A DNA stretch of 32,287 nt from Peptoniphilus timonensis JC401 (GTDB lineage Bacteria; Bacillota; Clostridia; Tissierellales; Peptoniphilaceae): NCBI RefSeq assembly GCF_000312025.1, contig NZ_HE978597.1, positions 1 to 32,287 on the forward strand, in the 5' to 3' direction. The position numbers and the translations under genes were made by a program. Numbering within the stretch: the first letter of the stretch is position 1; each line of letters opens with the position of its first letter. Below, in pieces: positions 17,131 to 26,582 of this stretch. A model generated the notes under the pieces. That model saw only the letters and a list, made by a program, of their open reading frames with translations, made no database searches and was not told where the DNA came from.

Positions 17131-17161
17131 TCTAAAAAAAATTTAAAAACAAGGTATATTC
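17131..17161 (+). promoter_or_regulatory. Element promoter motif, copy 3 (upstream of pilin and transfer genes)
   Basis: TCTAAAA at 17131 and AAGGTATATTC at 17151-17161, with the same spacing as the other copies and the same C after TATATT as copies 1 and 4. The leader to the pilin start is about 68 bases. Confidence 0.5.
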
Positions 17162-17228
17162 CTTATGCAAGTCTTATGTCTATTTTTATAGATGACAAAA
17201 TAATTATTTTGAAAAATAGGAGGTAGCG

Positions 17229-17615
17229 ATGGGAGAATTAATTCTTTCAAAAAAACAAGAAATAGTAGAAAATAAAGAATATTATCTAAGAGTATTAATG
17301 TATTCAATAATTATTCTAGGATTATTTGCTTTTTTACAAACTTGCTTTGCTAGTGGAGGAACACTTGATACTAGTCAAGCAATGGAAAAAGGTAAAGGAC
17401 TATTTTCATCAGTAGCCGAAGTTCTAGGAACATTCTTTATTATCATTGGTGGTATCATGGCAATCTGGGGGCTATATACAGTTGGTATGGCTATTAAAGA
17501 TGGGGTATCAGGACAAACAGGTCAATCCCTTACAGCTATTATAGGTGGGATCCTAATGGCAGTTGCTGGATATCTAATGAAGAACAACGGAGATAAACTT
17601 TTCGATACAAACTAA
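17229..17615 (+). CDS. VirB2-like pilin subunit
   Basis: The protein is 128 aa, with ATG behind TAGGAGG. After a basic N-terminus come a signal-like hydrophobic stretch (VLMYSIIILGLFAFLQTCFA) and a short outside loop (SGGTLDTSQAMEKGK). Two membrane helices follow, VLGTFFIIIGGIMAIWGLY and SLTAIIGGILMAVAGYLM, separated by a small hydrophilic loop (KDGVSGQTGQ). Length, Gly/Ala-rich helices and the short loop are typical of VirB2/TrbC-type pilins and Maff2-type element proteins. It is the first gene of the transfer core and resembles the units of the next gene. Confidence 0.65.
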   Translation: MGELILSKKQEIVENKEYYLRVLMYSIIILGLFAFLQTCFASGGTLDTSQAMEKGKGLFSSVAEVLGTFFIIIGGIMAIWGLYTVGMAIKDGVSGQTGQSLTAIIGGILMAVAGYLMKNNGDKLFDTN

Positions 17616-17636
17616 AATAAAAAGTGAGGAAATATA

Positions 17637-18208
17637 ATGCACAAAAAAACATTTAGAAAAAATTTAATAATAGCTATATTTTTAATATTAATATTTTTTC
17701 CAAACTGTATATTTGCAAAAAGTGGAACAATAGTTGCAACTATTTCTGCCGATTCTACTGCTATGCAATATGCTGAAAAAATGTTTTTAGATGGCAGTAA
17801 ACTTTTAAGACAATTTATACAATTTGTTGGAACTACACTTATGTTATTTGGACTTGCGACAATTGGGATATCTTATAGAAATTCACAAGGTGAAGATTCT
17901 ATGGCAACCCAAGGTGTCTTAATGATAGCAATTGGTGCAGTTATATTTTCAGCAAGTTATGTAAATACTGGTGATGGAAATTTTTTAAACTCAATGTTAA
18001 CTCTAACTAAAGTAGCTTTTTTGCAGGTGGAGGATTATTAATGATAATGGGTTTAGGAAATATTGGAGTAAATCTTCAATCATCACAACCAACAGGAGTA
18101 TCGAAAGGAATAATGCAAATGGTAGGTGGAATAATTATAGCCGTATCTGGTGTTCTTTTCACAGGAATAGGCACTGGATCAGGTGGTTCCAACCCAATTG
18201 GCACTTAA
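17637..18208 (+). CDS. Tandem-unit VirB2-like pilin protein (frame-disrupted)
   Basis: ATG 17637 follows GTGAGG. The frame ends at 18041; one more T in the T6 run 18017-18022 gives FFAGGGLLMIMGLG and continues to TAA 18206-18208, about 190 aa. After a signal peptide (ending FPNCIFAKS) there are two successive pilin-like helix-loop-helix units. Unit 1 is FVGTTLMLFGLATIGISYR, loop NSQGEDSMATQ, GVLMIAIGAVIFSASY. Unit 2 is FFAGGGLLMIMGLGNIGVN, loop QSSQPTGVSK, GIMQMVGGIIIAVSGVLF. The previous gene has one such unit. It is either a fused double pilin or a channel scaffold built from the same fold. A terminator follows. Confidence 0.6.
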
Positions 18209-18223
18209 TAAAAAATATTTTTT

Positions 18224-18250
18224 AGACTGGAAGAAATTTCAGTCTTTTTT
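18224..18250 (+). terminator. Rho-independent terminator
   Basis: AGACTG (18224-18229) pairs with CAGTCT (18239-18244), followed by TTTTTT. It separates the two pilin genes from the VirB6-like gene, which has its own promoter motif. Confidence 0.65.
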
Positions 18251-18256
18251 ATTTTA

Positions 18257-18287
18257 TCTTAAAAAATAGGAAATATTTGGTATATTC
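18257..18287 (+). promoter_or_regulatory. Element promoter motif, copy 4 (upstream of VirB6-PrgI-VirB4)
   Basis: TCTTAAA at 18257 and TTGGTATATTC at 18277-18287. The C-to-G distance is again 21 bases. It lies right behind the terminator and 48 bases before the VirB6-like start. Confidence 0.5.
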
Positions 18288-18333
18288 CACATAGTTATAT
18301 ATTAACTTTTTACGAAAGGAGTGAGTTTGGTAT

Positions 18334-19257
18334 ATGTTACCATCAAAAGCAAGGATAATGAAAAGTGCTTTCGAGCTAATATCACAAAGAGAGATAGATA
18401 CACTTGCTGGGAATTTTTTTAGTAATCAAAGTATCTCAACGATATTTTCAAATACGGCAGTAACTCAAATAATCAAATATACAATGGGAATAGCGTACGC
18501 TGTATTTGCTATATGTTTCTTAGTAGGTTTATTTAATATATCAGCAAAAAATGACAACTTTTCAACACAAGGAGTATTTTCTCCTTTGCAGTTTTTTATA
18601 AAATCGGCTTTGGTTAAAATTCTCATGGATGCATCACCTAATTTATTTAAATCAATGATGAGTGGTGCTATGGATCTTTTGAATTATATTTTAGATGTTT
18701 CAACTGAATTTGGAACTGAAGGTAAAATTACTGATGAGGTTTTTACGCAATTAGCTAGAAGATTAAATTTAATGGAGGCATGGGCTTCATGGCTATTAAC
18801 AGGGATATTATCATTGGTATTATTAGTTATGACCTTATTTATAGCCCTAACATTTGCTTCTTTAATTATTAAAATAGTAATCTATTATTTAGTTACACCT
18901 ATTGGAGTTGCAACACTTGTAAACGAAGAAACCTCTCTTGCTGGAAAGAATTTTTTAAGAACATTATTTGCGTTTGCAGGAGAATTAATTGTTATTGGTA
19001 TAGTTATAGCACTTTATTCATCAATAGCAAATAATGTTGATGCATTTTTTGGCGTAGCATCGAATGGTGGAGGAAGTAAAATTATAAACATATTATTTAA
19101 TGGAAGTAATTATCTTCAAGAAGCAGTCAATAATAAAGATGTTAATGCTTTCACATTACCAATATCTATGTTTTCAAGAGTGTTCTTAACAGTATTATTT
19201 ATGCAACTTTTAAAGAAAGCAGAGCCAATATCTAAAAAAATTACAGGAGCAAATTAA
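18334..19257 (+). CDS. virB6: VirB6/TrbL-like channel protein
   Basis: The protein is 307 aa, with ATG behind AAAGGAGTGAG. It is a polytopic membrane protein with about six hydrophobic segments, including YTMGIAYAVFAICFLVGLF, LLTGILSLVLLVMTLFIALT, FASLIIKIVIYYLVTPIGVA and FAGELIVIGIVIALYSSI. The motif YYLVTPIGVATLVNEE...AGKNFLR is typical of Gram-positive TrbL/VirB6-type proteins, where a conserved P-G segment follows the membrane helix and leads into a cytoplasmic loop. It lies directly before the PrgI and VirB4 genes, the usual order. Its role would be part of the inner-membrane channel for transferred DNA. The symbol is by functional analogy. Confidence 0.75.
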   Translation: MLPSKARIMKSAFELISQREIDTLAGNFFSNQSISTIFSNTAVTQIIKYTMGIAYAVFAICFLVGLFNISAKNDNFSTQGVFSPLQFFIKSALVKILMDASPNLFKSMMSGAMDLLNYILDVSTEFGTEGKITDEVFTQLARRLNLMEAWASWLLTGILSLVLLVMTLFIALTFASLIIKIVIYYLVTPIGVATLVNEETSLAGKNFLRTLFAFAGELIVIGIVIALYSSIANNVDAFFGVASNGGGSKIINILFNGSNYLQEAVNNKDVNAFTLPISMFSRVFLTVLFMQLLKKAEPISKKITGAN

Positions 19258-19267
19258 GGAGGAATAA

Positions 19268-19864
19268 ATGTTAATTGTACCAGTACCTAATGACATGAAA
19301 TCATATAAACCTAGAATACTAGGTAGATATACAGTTAGACAAGTTGGATGTATTGGTGGAGCTATAGCTCTATCTATCTTAGAAGTTTTCATTCTTAAAT
19401 CATTTATGTCAATTACGGATATGTCCTATGTTATTATTTTTTCTTGTATACCTTTTGCTCTATTCGGTTTTTTTAATAAAAATGGTAAAAACTTTGAGCA
19501 ATGGTTAAAAGTTATGTTTCAATTTAAATTTGGAGTACAAAAACTTCCATATAGAATTACACTAAAACACTTAGGTAATCCAACTATTGAAGAAAATAGT
19601 TTTATTCCAATTAATTTAAATAATTCATCAAGATTTGACAGAATAACTGGTGAAAGAATACCTGAATTCAAAGAGGATAGTTCTAAAGAAAACAGGTTAA
19701 AACTATGGATGAATCCTATTGGCAGTTTTTATAATTTAGAAAAAGAAGAAAAAGCTTGGGAAGGTCCAATTAATGGATCATTAATAACAAAAGAATATAA
19801 AGTTAAAAGAAATAAAGATAAAGAAGCTGGATTTAAAAAAGAATGGAACATAGGAACAATATAA
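19268..19864 (+). CDS. PrgI-family (VirB3-like) membrane protein
   Basis: The protein is 198 aa, with ATG behind AAGGAGG. The N-terminus MLIVPVPNDMKSYKPRILGR is the PrgI-family hallmark, followed by two membrane helices (VGCIGGAIALSILEVFILK; YVIIFSCIPFALFGFF) and the amphipathic segment FEQWLKVMFQFKFGVQKLPY. The C-terminal 90 residues are hydrophilic (RFDRITGERIPEFKED), longer than in the smallest members. PrgI proteins correspond to VirB3 and anchor the VirB4 ATPase. The VirB4 gene starts 13 bases later. Confidence 0.85.
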   Translation: MLIVPVPNDMKSYKPRILGRYTVRQVGCIGGAIALSILEVFILKSFMSITDMSYVIIFSCIPFALFGFFNKNGKNFEQWLKVMFQFKFGVQKLPYRITLKHLGNPTIEENSFIPINLNNSSRFDRITGERIPEFKEDSSKENRLKLWMNPIGSFYNLEKEEKAWEGPINGSLITKEYKVKRNKDKEAGFKKEWNIGTI

Positions 19865-19877
19865 GTGGGAGGATTAA

Positions 19878-22440
19878 ATGGCATTATTTAAAAAGAAAGA
19901 AAAAATTGAAAATAAACCTGAAGAACCAAAAGTACCAAACGATTTAGTAGAAAAAGTAAAAGAAGAAAATGTAAATAAAAAATCAGAAAAAGAAGAAAGA
20001 AAAAAGAAAAAAAGAAAAAAAGAGTAATTTCTAAACAGGAACAATACCTAGAATATCAAAAGGAATCTGAAAAAAACTTAAAGGTAAAAAGAATGATTTT
20101 AATAGAGCTAGATATGCAGACGAAATATTAAATTATGATAGAATCTTTCCAGATGGAATTTGTGAAGTTAGAGAAAATTTATTATATTCAAAAACAATTG
20201 AATTTAAAGATATGAACTATCAGCTAATCTCTGAAGAAGATCAAAAACAAATATTTTTAAAATATTGTGAACTCATTAATCTATTTGATTCTAATGTTGC
20301 TTTTTCAATCACTATAAAGAATAAATTAACAGATTTTAAAGAATTGGAATCACAAACAAAAATTCCTATGAGACAAGATAAACTTGATCTTTTTAGAGAA
20401 GAATATAATGATATTATAAATGCAAAAATTAAAGAAGGTCATAATGTTATTTCTAAAAAATTATATTTAACATTTTCTGTAAAAGCTTCAGACTATAACG
20501 AAGCTAAAATGCATCTAAGTAGAATCCAAGATGAAATTATAAAGGCTTTCGATGCTGTTTATAACAAAAGAAATAAATCCGTAAATACTGTTAAAGTTTT
20601 AAATGGTTCTGAAAGAATTGAATTATTGGATTCTATTGTCAATCCAGAATTTCATGGGAGAGATTATTCTTATGAAAATCTTATGAAACAAAATATGAAC
20701 TCAAAAGAACTGATAGCAACTTCTTTTACATTTGATGATAAATCAACCTACAAAGCAGGAAACAGGTATGGTAGAGTTCTTTATGCAAAAAATTATCCAA
20801 AATCAATTAAGGATTCAATTATATCTGAAATAACAGAACTTCCAATACCATTAACAATAACATTTCATTTACAAGGAATACCACAAGAAGAAGCTTTAAA
20901 AAATCTAGACATGAACATAACCTTAATGAACACTCAAAAATTAAACGAACTACAAAAACTTCTTCCAATGGGTGGTGGAGAAGAAATGGTTTCTATGAAA
21001 TTACAGTATAATCTTCAAGATGCACAAGATCTTAGAGAAGAATTAAATGCTAGAAACCAAAGAATGTTTTTGGCAACTTTATTAATTGAAACATCTGGTA
21101 GAACAGAAGAAGAATTAGCCGACAATGTATTTCAAATATCTTCAATTGGCAGAAGAAATTCTTTTGAATTTACTGCACTTGATTATGAACAAAAAGCAGG
21201 TTTTGGTTCAGTTCTTCCTTTAGGTTTCAACTTGTTAAATAATTCTAGAACATTAACAACAACAGCTACAGGAATCTTTATTCCTTTTAAGTCTGAAGAA
21301 TTATTTGAAAAAACAGGTTTCTATTATGGCCTTAATGCAATTACAAAAAATCTAATTTATTTAGACAGAAGACAAAGAATAAATGGAAACGGATTTATTC
21401 TTGGAACACCAGGTTCTGGTAAGTCTTTTGGAGCTAAAAGAGAAATAGTTAATGTAATATTAAATACTGAAGATGACGTTATTGTAATTGACCCCGAAGC
21501 AGAATATGGTGCTTTAACTTCTGCTCTTGGTGGAGAAGTTGTAAAGCTTTCTCTTGGATCTAAAACCCATATAAATCCTTTAGATATTAACTTTAATCAG
21601 GATTCTGAAGATGGTGATCCAATTTCTAATAAGTCAGATTATATGTTATCTTTTATGGAACTCATAGCAGGAGAGGGTTATGCATTAGATGGATCTAGTA
21701 AATCTATTTTGGATAGATCTATAAAGAAAGTATATGAACCTATAATATCAGGTAAGACAGAAGCCATGCCAACTTTAAAAGACTTATACAACGTATTGAG
21801 AAGCCAAGGTGATTATGCTTATGAATTAGCTACAATTCTTGAAATGTACGCTATAGGTTCCTTAGATATATTTTCACATAGATCTAATATAAACATTAAT
21901 AATAGATTTACCATCTTTGACATTAGAGACCTTGGAGAATCTTTAAAACCTTTAGGTCTATTAGTAACACTTAACCACGTTTGGAATAAGGTAGTGGAAA
22001 ATAGAAAAAGAAATAAAAGAACATGGATATATATAGATGAAATTTACTTATTATTTGCATCTAAATATTCGTCAAACTTCCTTTACACTTTATATAAACG
22101 TGCAAGAAAATATTATGGTATCATAACAGGAATCACCCAAAACGTAGAAGATATGCTTAGAGATGAAAACGTAAGATCAATGCTTAATAATGCTGAATCT
22201 TATGTACTTTTATTTAATCAAGCATCTACAGATAGACAGATAGTTGCTGAAGCCCTTAATATTTCAGAAAATGAATTAACATATATCAAAAACTCTGGTA
22301 AAGGTAGAGGGCTTTTAATTACAGAAGGTGAGGTAATTCCTTTTGTAGATCAATTCCCTAAAAATACAAAACTTTATGAAATGATGACTACAGATCCTAA
22401 CGAAATTAAGAAGATTAAAGGAGGCAAGAAAATAGTATAA
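19878..22440 (+). CDS. virB4: VirB4 conjugation ATPase (N-terminus frame-disrupted)
   Basis: ATG 19878 follows GGGAGG. The Lys/Glu-rich N-terminus is interrupted by two missing As, in A7 runs 20015-20021 and 20070-20076. Repaired, the product is about 854 aa (SEKKLKGKKNDFNRARYADE...). The uninterrupted part from ATG 20212 is 742 aa and holds the whole ATPase: Walker A GTPGSGKSFG (nt 21403-21432), Walker B VIVIDPEAEYG (about 21480-21512), a second acidic motif TWIYIDEIYLLFAS (22022-22063) and the conserved ITGITQNVEDML. This is the TraC/VirB4 family that powers channel assembly and substrate transfer. It is the last gene of the operon begun at the promoter motif 18257. Confidence 0.9.
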
Positions 22441-22449
22441 GTTCTTATT

Positions 22450-22487
22450 AATCTCATAGTTGTTTGATTTTCAGCTATGGGATTTTA
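22450..22487 (+). terminator. Putative terminator after virB4
   Basis: AATCTCATAGTTG (22450-22462) pairs with CAGCTATGGGATT (22472-22484) using two G-U pairs. The T tail is short (TTTT). Confidence 0.6.
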
Positions 22488-22523
22488 AAAAAATAAAAGA
22501 AACTGAATGGATAATAAATTAAT

Positions 22524-23979
22524 ATGGAGTTTAAAAATTTGAAAAATTTTACTGAAAAAGATCAAAAAATTATTGATTGGATAAAAAGTTTGCCAGATGA
22601 TTATTGGGATTTTAAAGACAATGATACAAGCGAATTTACACACTCTTTTCATTCTTATCCTGCAACTATGATTTATCCTATAAGTAGAAATATTAATTAA
22701 AAAAATGAAAGAGTTTAGCGATATAAAGACATTATTTGATCCATTTTCGGGTTCAGGAACTGTACCTGTTGAAGGCATTTTAGCTGAAATTCCTAACATA
22801 TATGCAACAGACTTAAACCCCTTATCAATTCTTTTAACAAAGGTTAAAACAACAGTTATAGATAAAAAGAACTTAGACAATTGCTATAAATTTTTAAGGG
22901 AAAAACTTGAAAAAGATTTTAAATATTGTGAAGAAAACATATCTGTTTTAAATAATTATATTAATAAAAATGAGATAGACATTTATGCTCGTAAGTGCTG
23001 GGGAGATAAAGCTTTAGATATTATTATGGAAGCTTTTAAGGAAAATAACATCGACACTGTTATTATTGAGCAGATTCCTAATTTTAAAAACATTGGTTAT
23101 TGGTTTAAACCTTATGTAATGTTGCAAATACAACTTATTAAAAATGCAATCGACTTAATTGAAGATGATTATGTAAGAGATTTTTTTAAAATATCTTTTA
23201 GTGAAACTATTCGCCTTGTTTCCAACAAAAGAAATAATGAATTTAAGATGTTTAGAATTGCTAAAGATAAACTGTTAACCTTTAACCCTGATGTTAAAAA
23301 GACTTTCTATAATATTTGCGAGTCGAACATAGATAAAATGCATCAATTTGCAAATGTTGTTGGCAATTTTAAATGCAATATTAGAACTGAATTAGAAGAT
23401 ACAAGGGTTTTATCTAGCGTTCCCGATAATTGTGTAGATCTTTTAATCACATCACCACCATACGGAGATAGTAGAACTACAGTGGCTTATGGAGAGTTTA
23501 GCAAGTTATCATTACAATGGTTTGGAATTGAAGATAAGGCAAACAATTTAGATATAAGTAGATTAGACAAATATCTTTTAGGTGGTAAAAATTTTAAAAA
23601 TGGATTTGAATCTACATTAGACAGCGAAATACTTCAAAAAGCTTTAAATAATATATCAATAAAAGATATGAAAAGAGCTGGAGATGTTTTTAGTTTTTAC
23701 TTTGATTTAGATCTTTGCCTAAAAGAATGTGCCAAAAAATCTAAAAAAGACAGCTATCAATTTTGGGTAGTTGGAAATAGAACTGTGAAAAGTTCATATC
23801 TAAAAACTGATGAGATTTTAGTTGAATTGGCTGAAAAGTATAATTTAAAACATATAACTACTTTTACTAGGAATATTCATAATAAAGTTATGCCATCTCT
23901 TAATTCACCAAGTAATAAAAAAGGGGAAAAAGTAACTACTATGAGCAATGAGTTTATTATTGTGCTTAAAAAGATATAA
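22524..23979 (+). CDS. Orphan SPPY-type DNA methyltransferase (frame-disrupted near N-terminus)
   Basis: ATG 22524 opens a frame (MEFKNLKNFTEKDQKIIDWI) that continues into the main frame if one A is dropped at 22688-22690, giving about 484 aa. Motifs in order are THSFHSYPATMIYP (motif X-like, N-terminal), FDPFSGSGTVPVEG (SAM-binding motif I, nt about 22735-22776), and DLLITSPPYGDSRTT (catalytic motif IV, around nt 23449), with a long variable part between. SPPY methylases modify the amino group of cytosine (N4) or adenine (N6); the base cannot be told from the sequence. No restriction enzyme is next to it, so it is probably an orphan that protects the transferred DNA or marks the element. Confidence 0.75.
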
Positions 23980-24033
23980 TTACAATAGAAACAAAAACAC
24001 GCTTATAAAAAAATTAACAAGATTAACACATTT

Positions 24034-24062
24034 AAATAGCTACATTTTGTAGCTATTTTTTA
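24034..24062 (+). terminator. Rho-independent terminator after the methyltransferase
   Basis: Perfect 10-bp stem AAATAGCTAC / GTAGCTATTT (24034-24043 / 24049-24058), loop ATTTT, then TTTT. Confidence 0.85.
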
Positions 24063-24169
24063 TGATCGAAGAAATCAAAAAAACAAACTTATTACATGTT
24101 AGACCAGCTTTATGTTTAGATGGAGATAAAGCAGTTTATGAAAAAGAAGGAAAATATTTTATCAAGTAA
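24062..24169 (+). CDS. Very small ORF, doubtful
   Basis: ATG to TAA gives 35 residues (MIEEIKKTNLLHVRPALCLD then GDKAVYEKEGKYFIK). The sequence looks protein-like (LHVRPALCLDGDKAVYE), but its start is inside the T tail of a terminator and there is no ribosome site. It may be the end of a lost gene. Beyond it, 24170-24427 holds only a second terminator and the leader of the helicase gene. Confidence 0.25.
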   Translation: MIEEIKKTNLLHVRPALCLDGDKAVYEKEGKYFIK

Positions 24170-24215
24170 TTTTATGAAAAATAGTGGGGAAGGCTAAAAT
24201 TATGGAAATAAGGAT

Positions 24216-24262
24216 GCAAAATTAGTCACAAAATAAAACTTTTGTGACTAATTTTTATTTTT
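24216..24262 (+). terminator. Strong terminator hairpin
   Basis: AAAATTAGTCACAAAA (24218-24233) / TTTTGTGACTAATTTT (24240-24255) with loop TAAAAC and more T after it. No clear gene ends at it except the doubtful small ORF, so it may insulate the helicase gene. Confidence 0.8.
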
Positions 24263-24427
24263 TTAAAGAATCCCTCCTAAAATTACTATTTTTTTAATTC
24301 GTCTTAACCCTGTATTTTACTAGCGTTTTTTGGTTTTTTCTTATTATTTATTGGTTTAAGTAATATATTATGTAAGTTTGATTACAAAAATTATTAAATA
24401 TTTGTATATAAAGGAGTTTTTAAATTT

Positions 24428-26395
24428 ATGGAATTATCATTACTATACCTACCCAAAACTAAGGAAAATCAACTTATTAGAAAAGGTCTAGAAACTATTG
24501 AAGATGTTTTAGAGTTTCTACCTAAGGAATATTATGACTTTACAGAAACTTATACTATAAAAACTTCTGTTTCAAAAGGTTTTGACGAAAATATCGCAAT
24601 TATAGGACATTTAAAGACAGTGAAATATACTCCTAAGACTGTCGTTGCAACGATTGTAGATAGATTAGAAAAATTAGATGTAGTTTTTATGAATCAATTT
24701 TACAAATATCAACAACTTCTTCCCCTTGTTGGTCGAGAAGTAATTGTTTGTGGGAAAATAAGTATTAATCCTTATAACCATAGCTACGAAATTATTAGCC
24801 CTCTATATTTTTCCACTAAAATTGATGAACATAAAAAACTTATACCAAGATATGTAAAAATCAAAGGTATGAGTAAAGAATATTTTGAAAAGATTGTTGA
24901 TGATTGTCTTGATTTTGCAGAAGATTTAGACGATTGGGATGACATTTTATTAAATCGCTTTGGGATAATGACAAGAGAAAATTGTCTTTTTGAAATTCAC
25001 AAACCTTCTTCAAATGAAAAACTAAAAGAAGCCTACGATAGATTAATTTTTGATAAATTATTTAAATATCTTTGGTTAGCCAGGGAAAAAGAGTGTGATT
25101 CTATAATTGAAACTGAAATAAAATTAAAAAATATTAAATTGGATGAAAAAGTGCAAATTCTCCCCTTCCCTTTGACTGGAGATCAAGACAAAACTATAAG
25201 AAATATTTTAAATAAAATGTCACAAGGTCATAAGGTAAAAGGTCTTATTCAGGGAGATGTTGGATGTGGAAAAACTATTGTTGCCTTTTTATTAATGTTT
25301 ATATTAGCAGACAATGGTTATCAATCTGTTTTGATTGCACCTACACAAACCCTAGCAAATCAGCATTACTTAGACATTTTAGAATATGCCGAAAAGTTTG
25401 GATATACTGTAGGATTTCTTTCAGGATCTACAAAAACAAGAGAAAAAAATAGAATATTGAAAGAATTAAAAAATGGCACTATTGATATATTAGTTTCAAC
25501 TCACGCTGGATTTTCACCTAATGTTGAATACAATAATTTAGGATTAAAAATTATTGATGAAGAGCATAGATTTGGTGTAAAACAAAGAGAAAGTTTGTCT
25601 AAAAGATATAAAGAAATTCATAGTTTATCTATGTCGGCTACACCTATACCTAGATCTCTTGCCCTGATTACTCATGGCAATAACATTGAAATTTACAATA
25701 TTTTAGAATTACCAAAAGGCAGACAAAAAGTTGAAACAATAACTACAAATGAAACTAAAAAGGCCTATTCTTATATAGTTAATGAAATAAAGAAAGGACA
25801 TCAAGCATATATTGTCTGTCCTTTAATAGATGAAGGAAAAATAGAAGCAAAAAATGTTAAACAAATAACAAATGACTTTCAAAATTATTTATCTTCATTA
25901 AATTTAGATTTTTCCGTATCTTCCATATATGGCGATATGAAACAGGAACAAATCGACAAAAATATAGAAGATTTTAACAAAGGAAAAATTGATGTATTAG
26001 TATCTACAACAATAGTAGAAGTTGGTGTTAATGTTCCTAATGCAACTGTTATGGTAATACTATCATCTGAAAGATTTGGCCTTTCTCAACTTCATCAATT
26101 AAGAGGAAGAGTTGGAAGAGGAAATAATAAATCTTATTGTGTATTAGTTTCCCCTAAAAAAGGATTAGCAAGACTACAAATTATGAAAAATTCTTCTTCT
26201 GGCTTTGACATATCTAAAGAAGATTTAAAATTAAGAGGTCCTGGTGAATTATTAGGTTTAAAGCAATCAGGGCAATCCGAAGAACTTATGTTAATTTTAA
26301 CTTATCCTACTCTAGTTTCAAAAATAAGAGATGAAATAGAAAAAATATACGAAGATAAAGAAAGGTTAGAATTTTATCAAAAAATAACTTTATAA
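24428..26395 (+). CDS. recG: RecG-type ATP-dependent DNA helicase
   Basis: The protein is 655 aa, with ATG behind AAAGGAG. The N-terminal wedge/OB part shows VLEFLPKEYYDFTETY and LVGREVIVCGKISINPYN. Helicase motifs follow in order: GDVGCGKTIVAF (Walker A, nt about 25252-25287), IIDEEHRFGVKQRE (motif II), SMSATPIPRSLAL (motif III), VSTTIVEVGVNVPNAT (motif V) and HQLRGRVGRG (motif VI). The length is close to normal RecG. Motif II is DEEH where housekeeping RecG usually has DEQH, which with the conjugative setting suggests a divergent element-borne copy. RecG rewinds forks and branched DNA and could help re-form the element after single-strand transfer. The frame is intact. Confidence 0.85.
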   Translation: MELSLLYLPKTKENQLIRKGLETIEDVLEFLPKEYYDFTETYTIKTSVSKGFDENIAIIGHLKTVKYTPKTVVATIVDRLEKLDVVFMNQFYKYQQLLPLVGREVIVCGKISINPYNHSYEIISPLYFSTKIDEHKKLIPRYVKIKGMSKEYFEKIVDDCLDFAEDLDDWDDILLNRFGIMTRENCLFEIHKPSSNEKLKEAYDRLIFDKLFKYLWLAREKECDSIIETEIKLKNIKLDEKVQILPFPLTGDQDKTIRNILNKMSQGHKVKGLIQGDVGCGKTIVAFLLMFILADNGYQSVLIAPTQTLANQHYLDILEYAEKFGYTVGFLSGSTKTREKNRILKELKNGTIDILVSTHAGFSPNVEYNNLGLKIIDEEHRFGVKQRESLSKRYKEIHSLSMSATPIPRSLALITHGNNIEIYNILELPKGRQKVETITTNETKKAYSYIVNEIKKGHQAYIVCPLIDEGKIEAKNVKQITNDFQNYLSSLNLDFSVSSIYGDMKQEQIDKNIEDFNKGKIDVLVSTTIVEVGVNVPNATVMVILSSERFGLSQLHQLRGRVGRGNNKSYCVLVSPKKGLARLQIMKNSSSGFDISKEDLKLRGPGELLGLKQSGQSEELMLILTYPTLVSKIRDEIEKIYEDKERLEFYQKITL

Positions 26396-26396
26396 T

Positions 26397-26443
26397 AAAA
26401 TAATTCCAGATAATTTTTAAGTTTATCTGGAATTATTTTTTCT
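26397..26443. terminator. Bidirectional terminator between convergent operons
   Basis: A perfect stem of at least 15 bp, AATAATTCCAGATAA (26399-26413) / TTATCTGGAATTATT (26423-26437), has T runs to the right and A runs to the left. It lies between the plus-strand helicase gene and the minus-strand mobilization operon. A second, weaker hairpin (AACAGG...CCTGTTTTT, about 26532-26557) follows. Nothing else is seen up to 26582. Confidence 0.8.
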
Positions 26444-26582
26444 TTTTCAAAAAATGCTGTTCATATTGTTTTAAATTTCATGTTTTATTGTTTAATAGAC
26501 CTATTCCATCAATCTAATAACAAAACGATACAACAGGACACTCACACGCCCTGTTTTTGATTTGCCTTATTTTTATTAAAAA

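Noticed and set aside
3414-20076. Programmed ribosomal frameshifting at every A run
   Set aside because: Too many sites, both shift directions, no common slippery heptamer or downstream structure; assembly errors are more economical.
22485-22880. Minus-strand frame over the start of the methyltransferase
   Set aside because: The plus strand carries clear methyltransferase motifs in this region.
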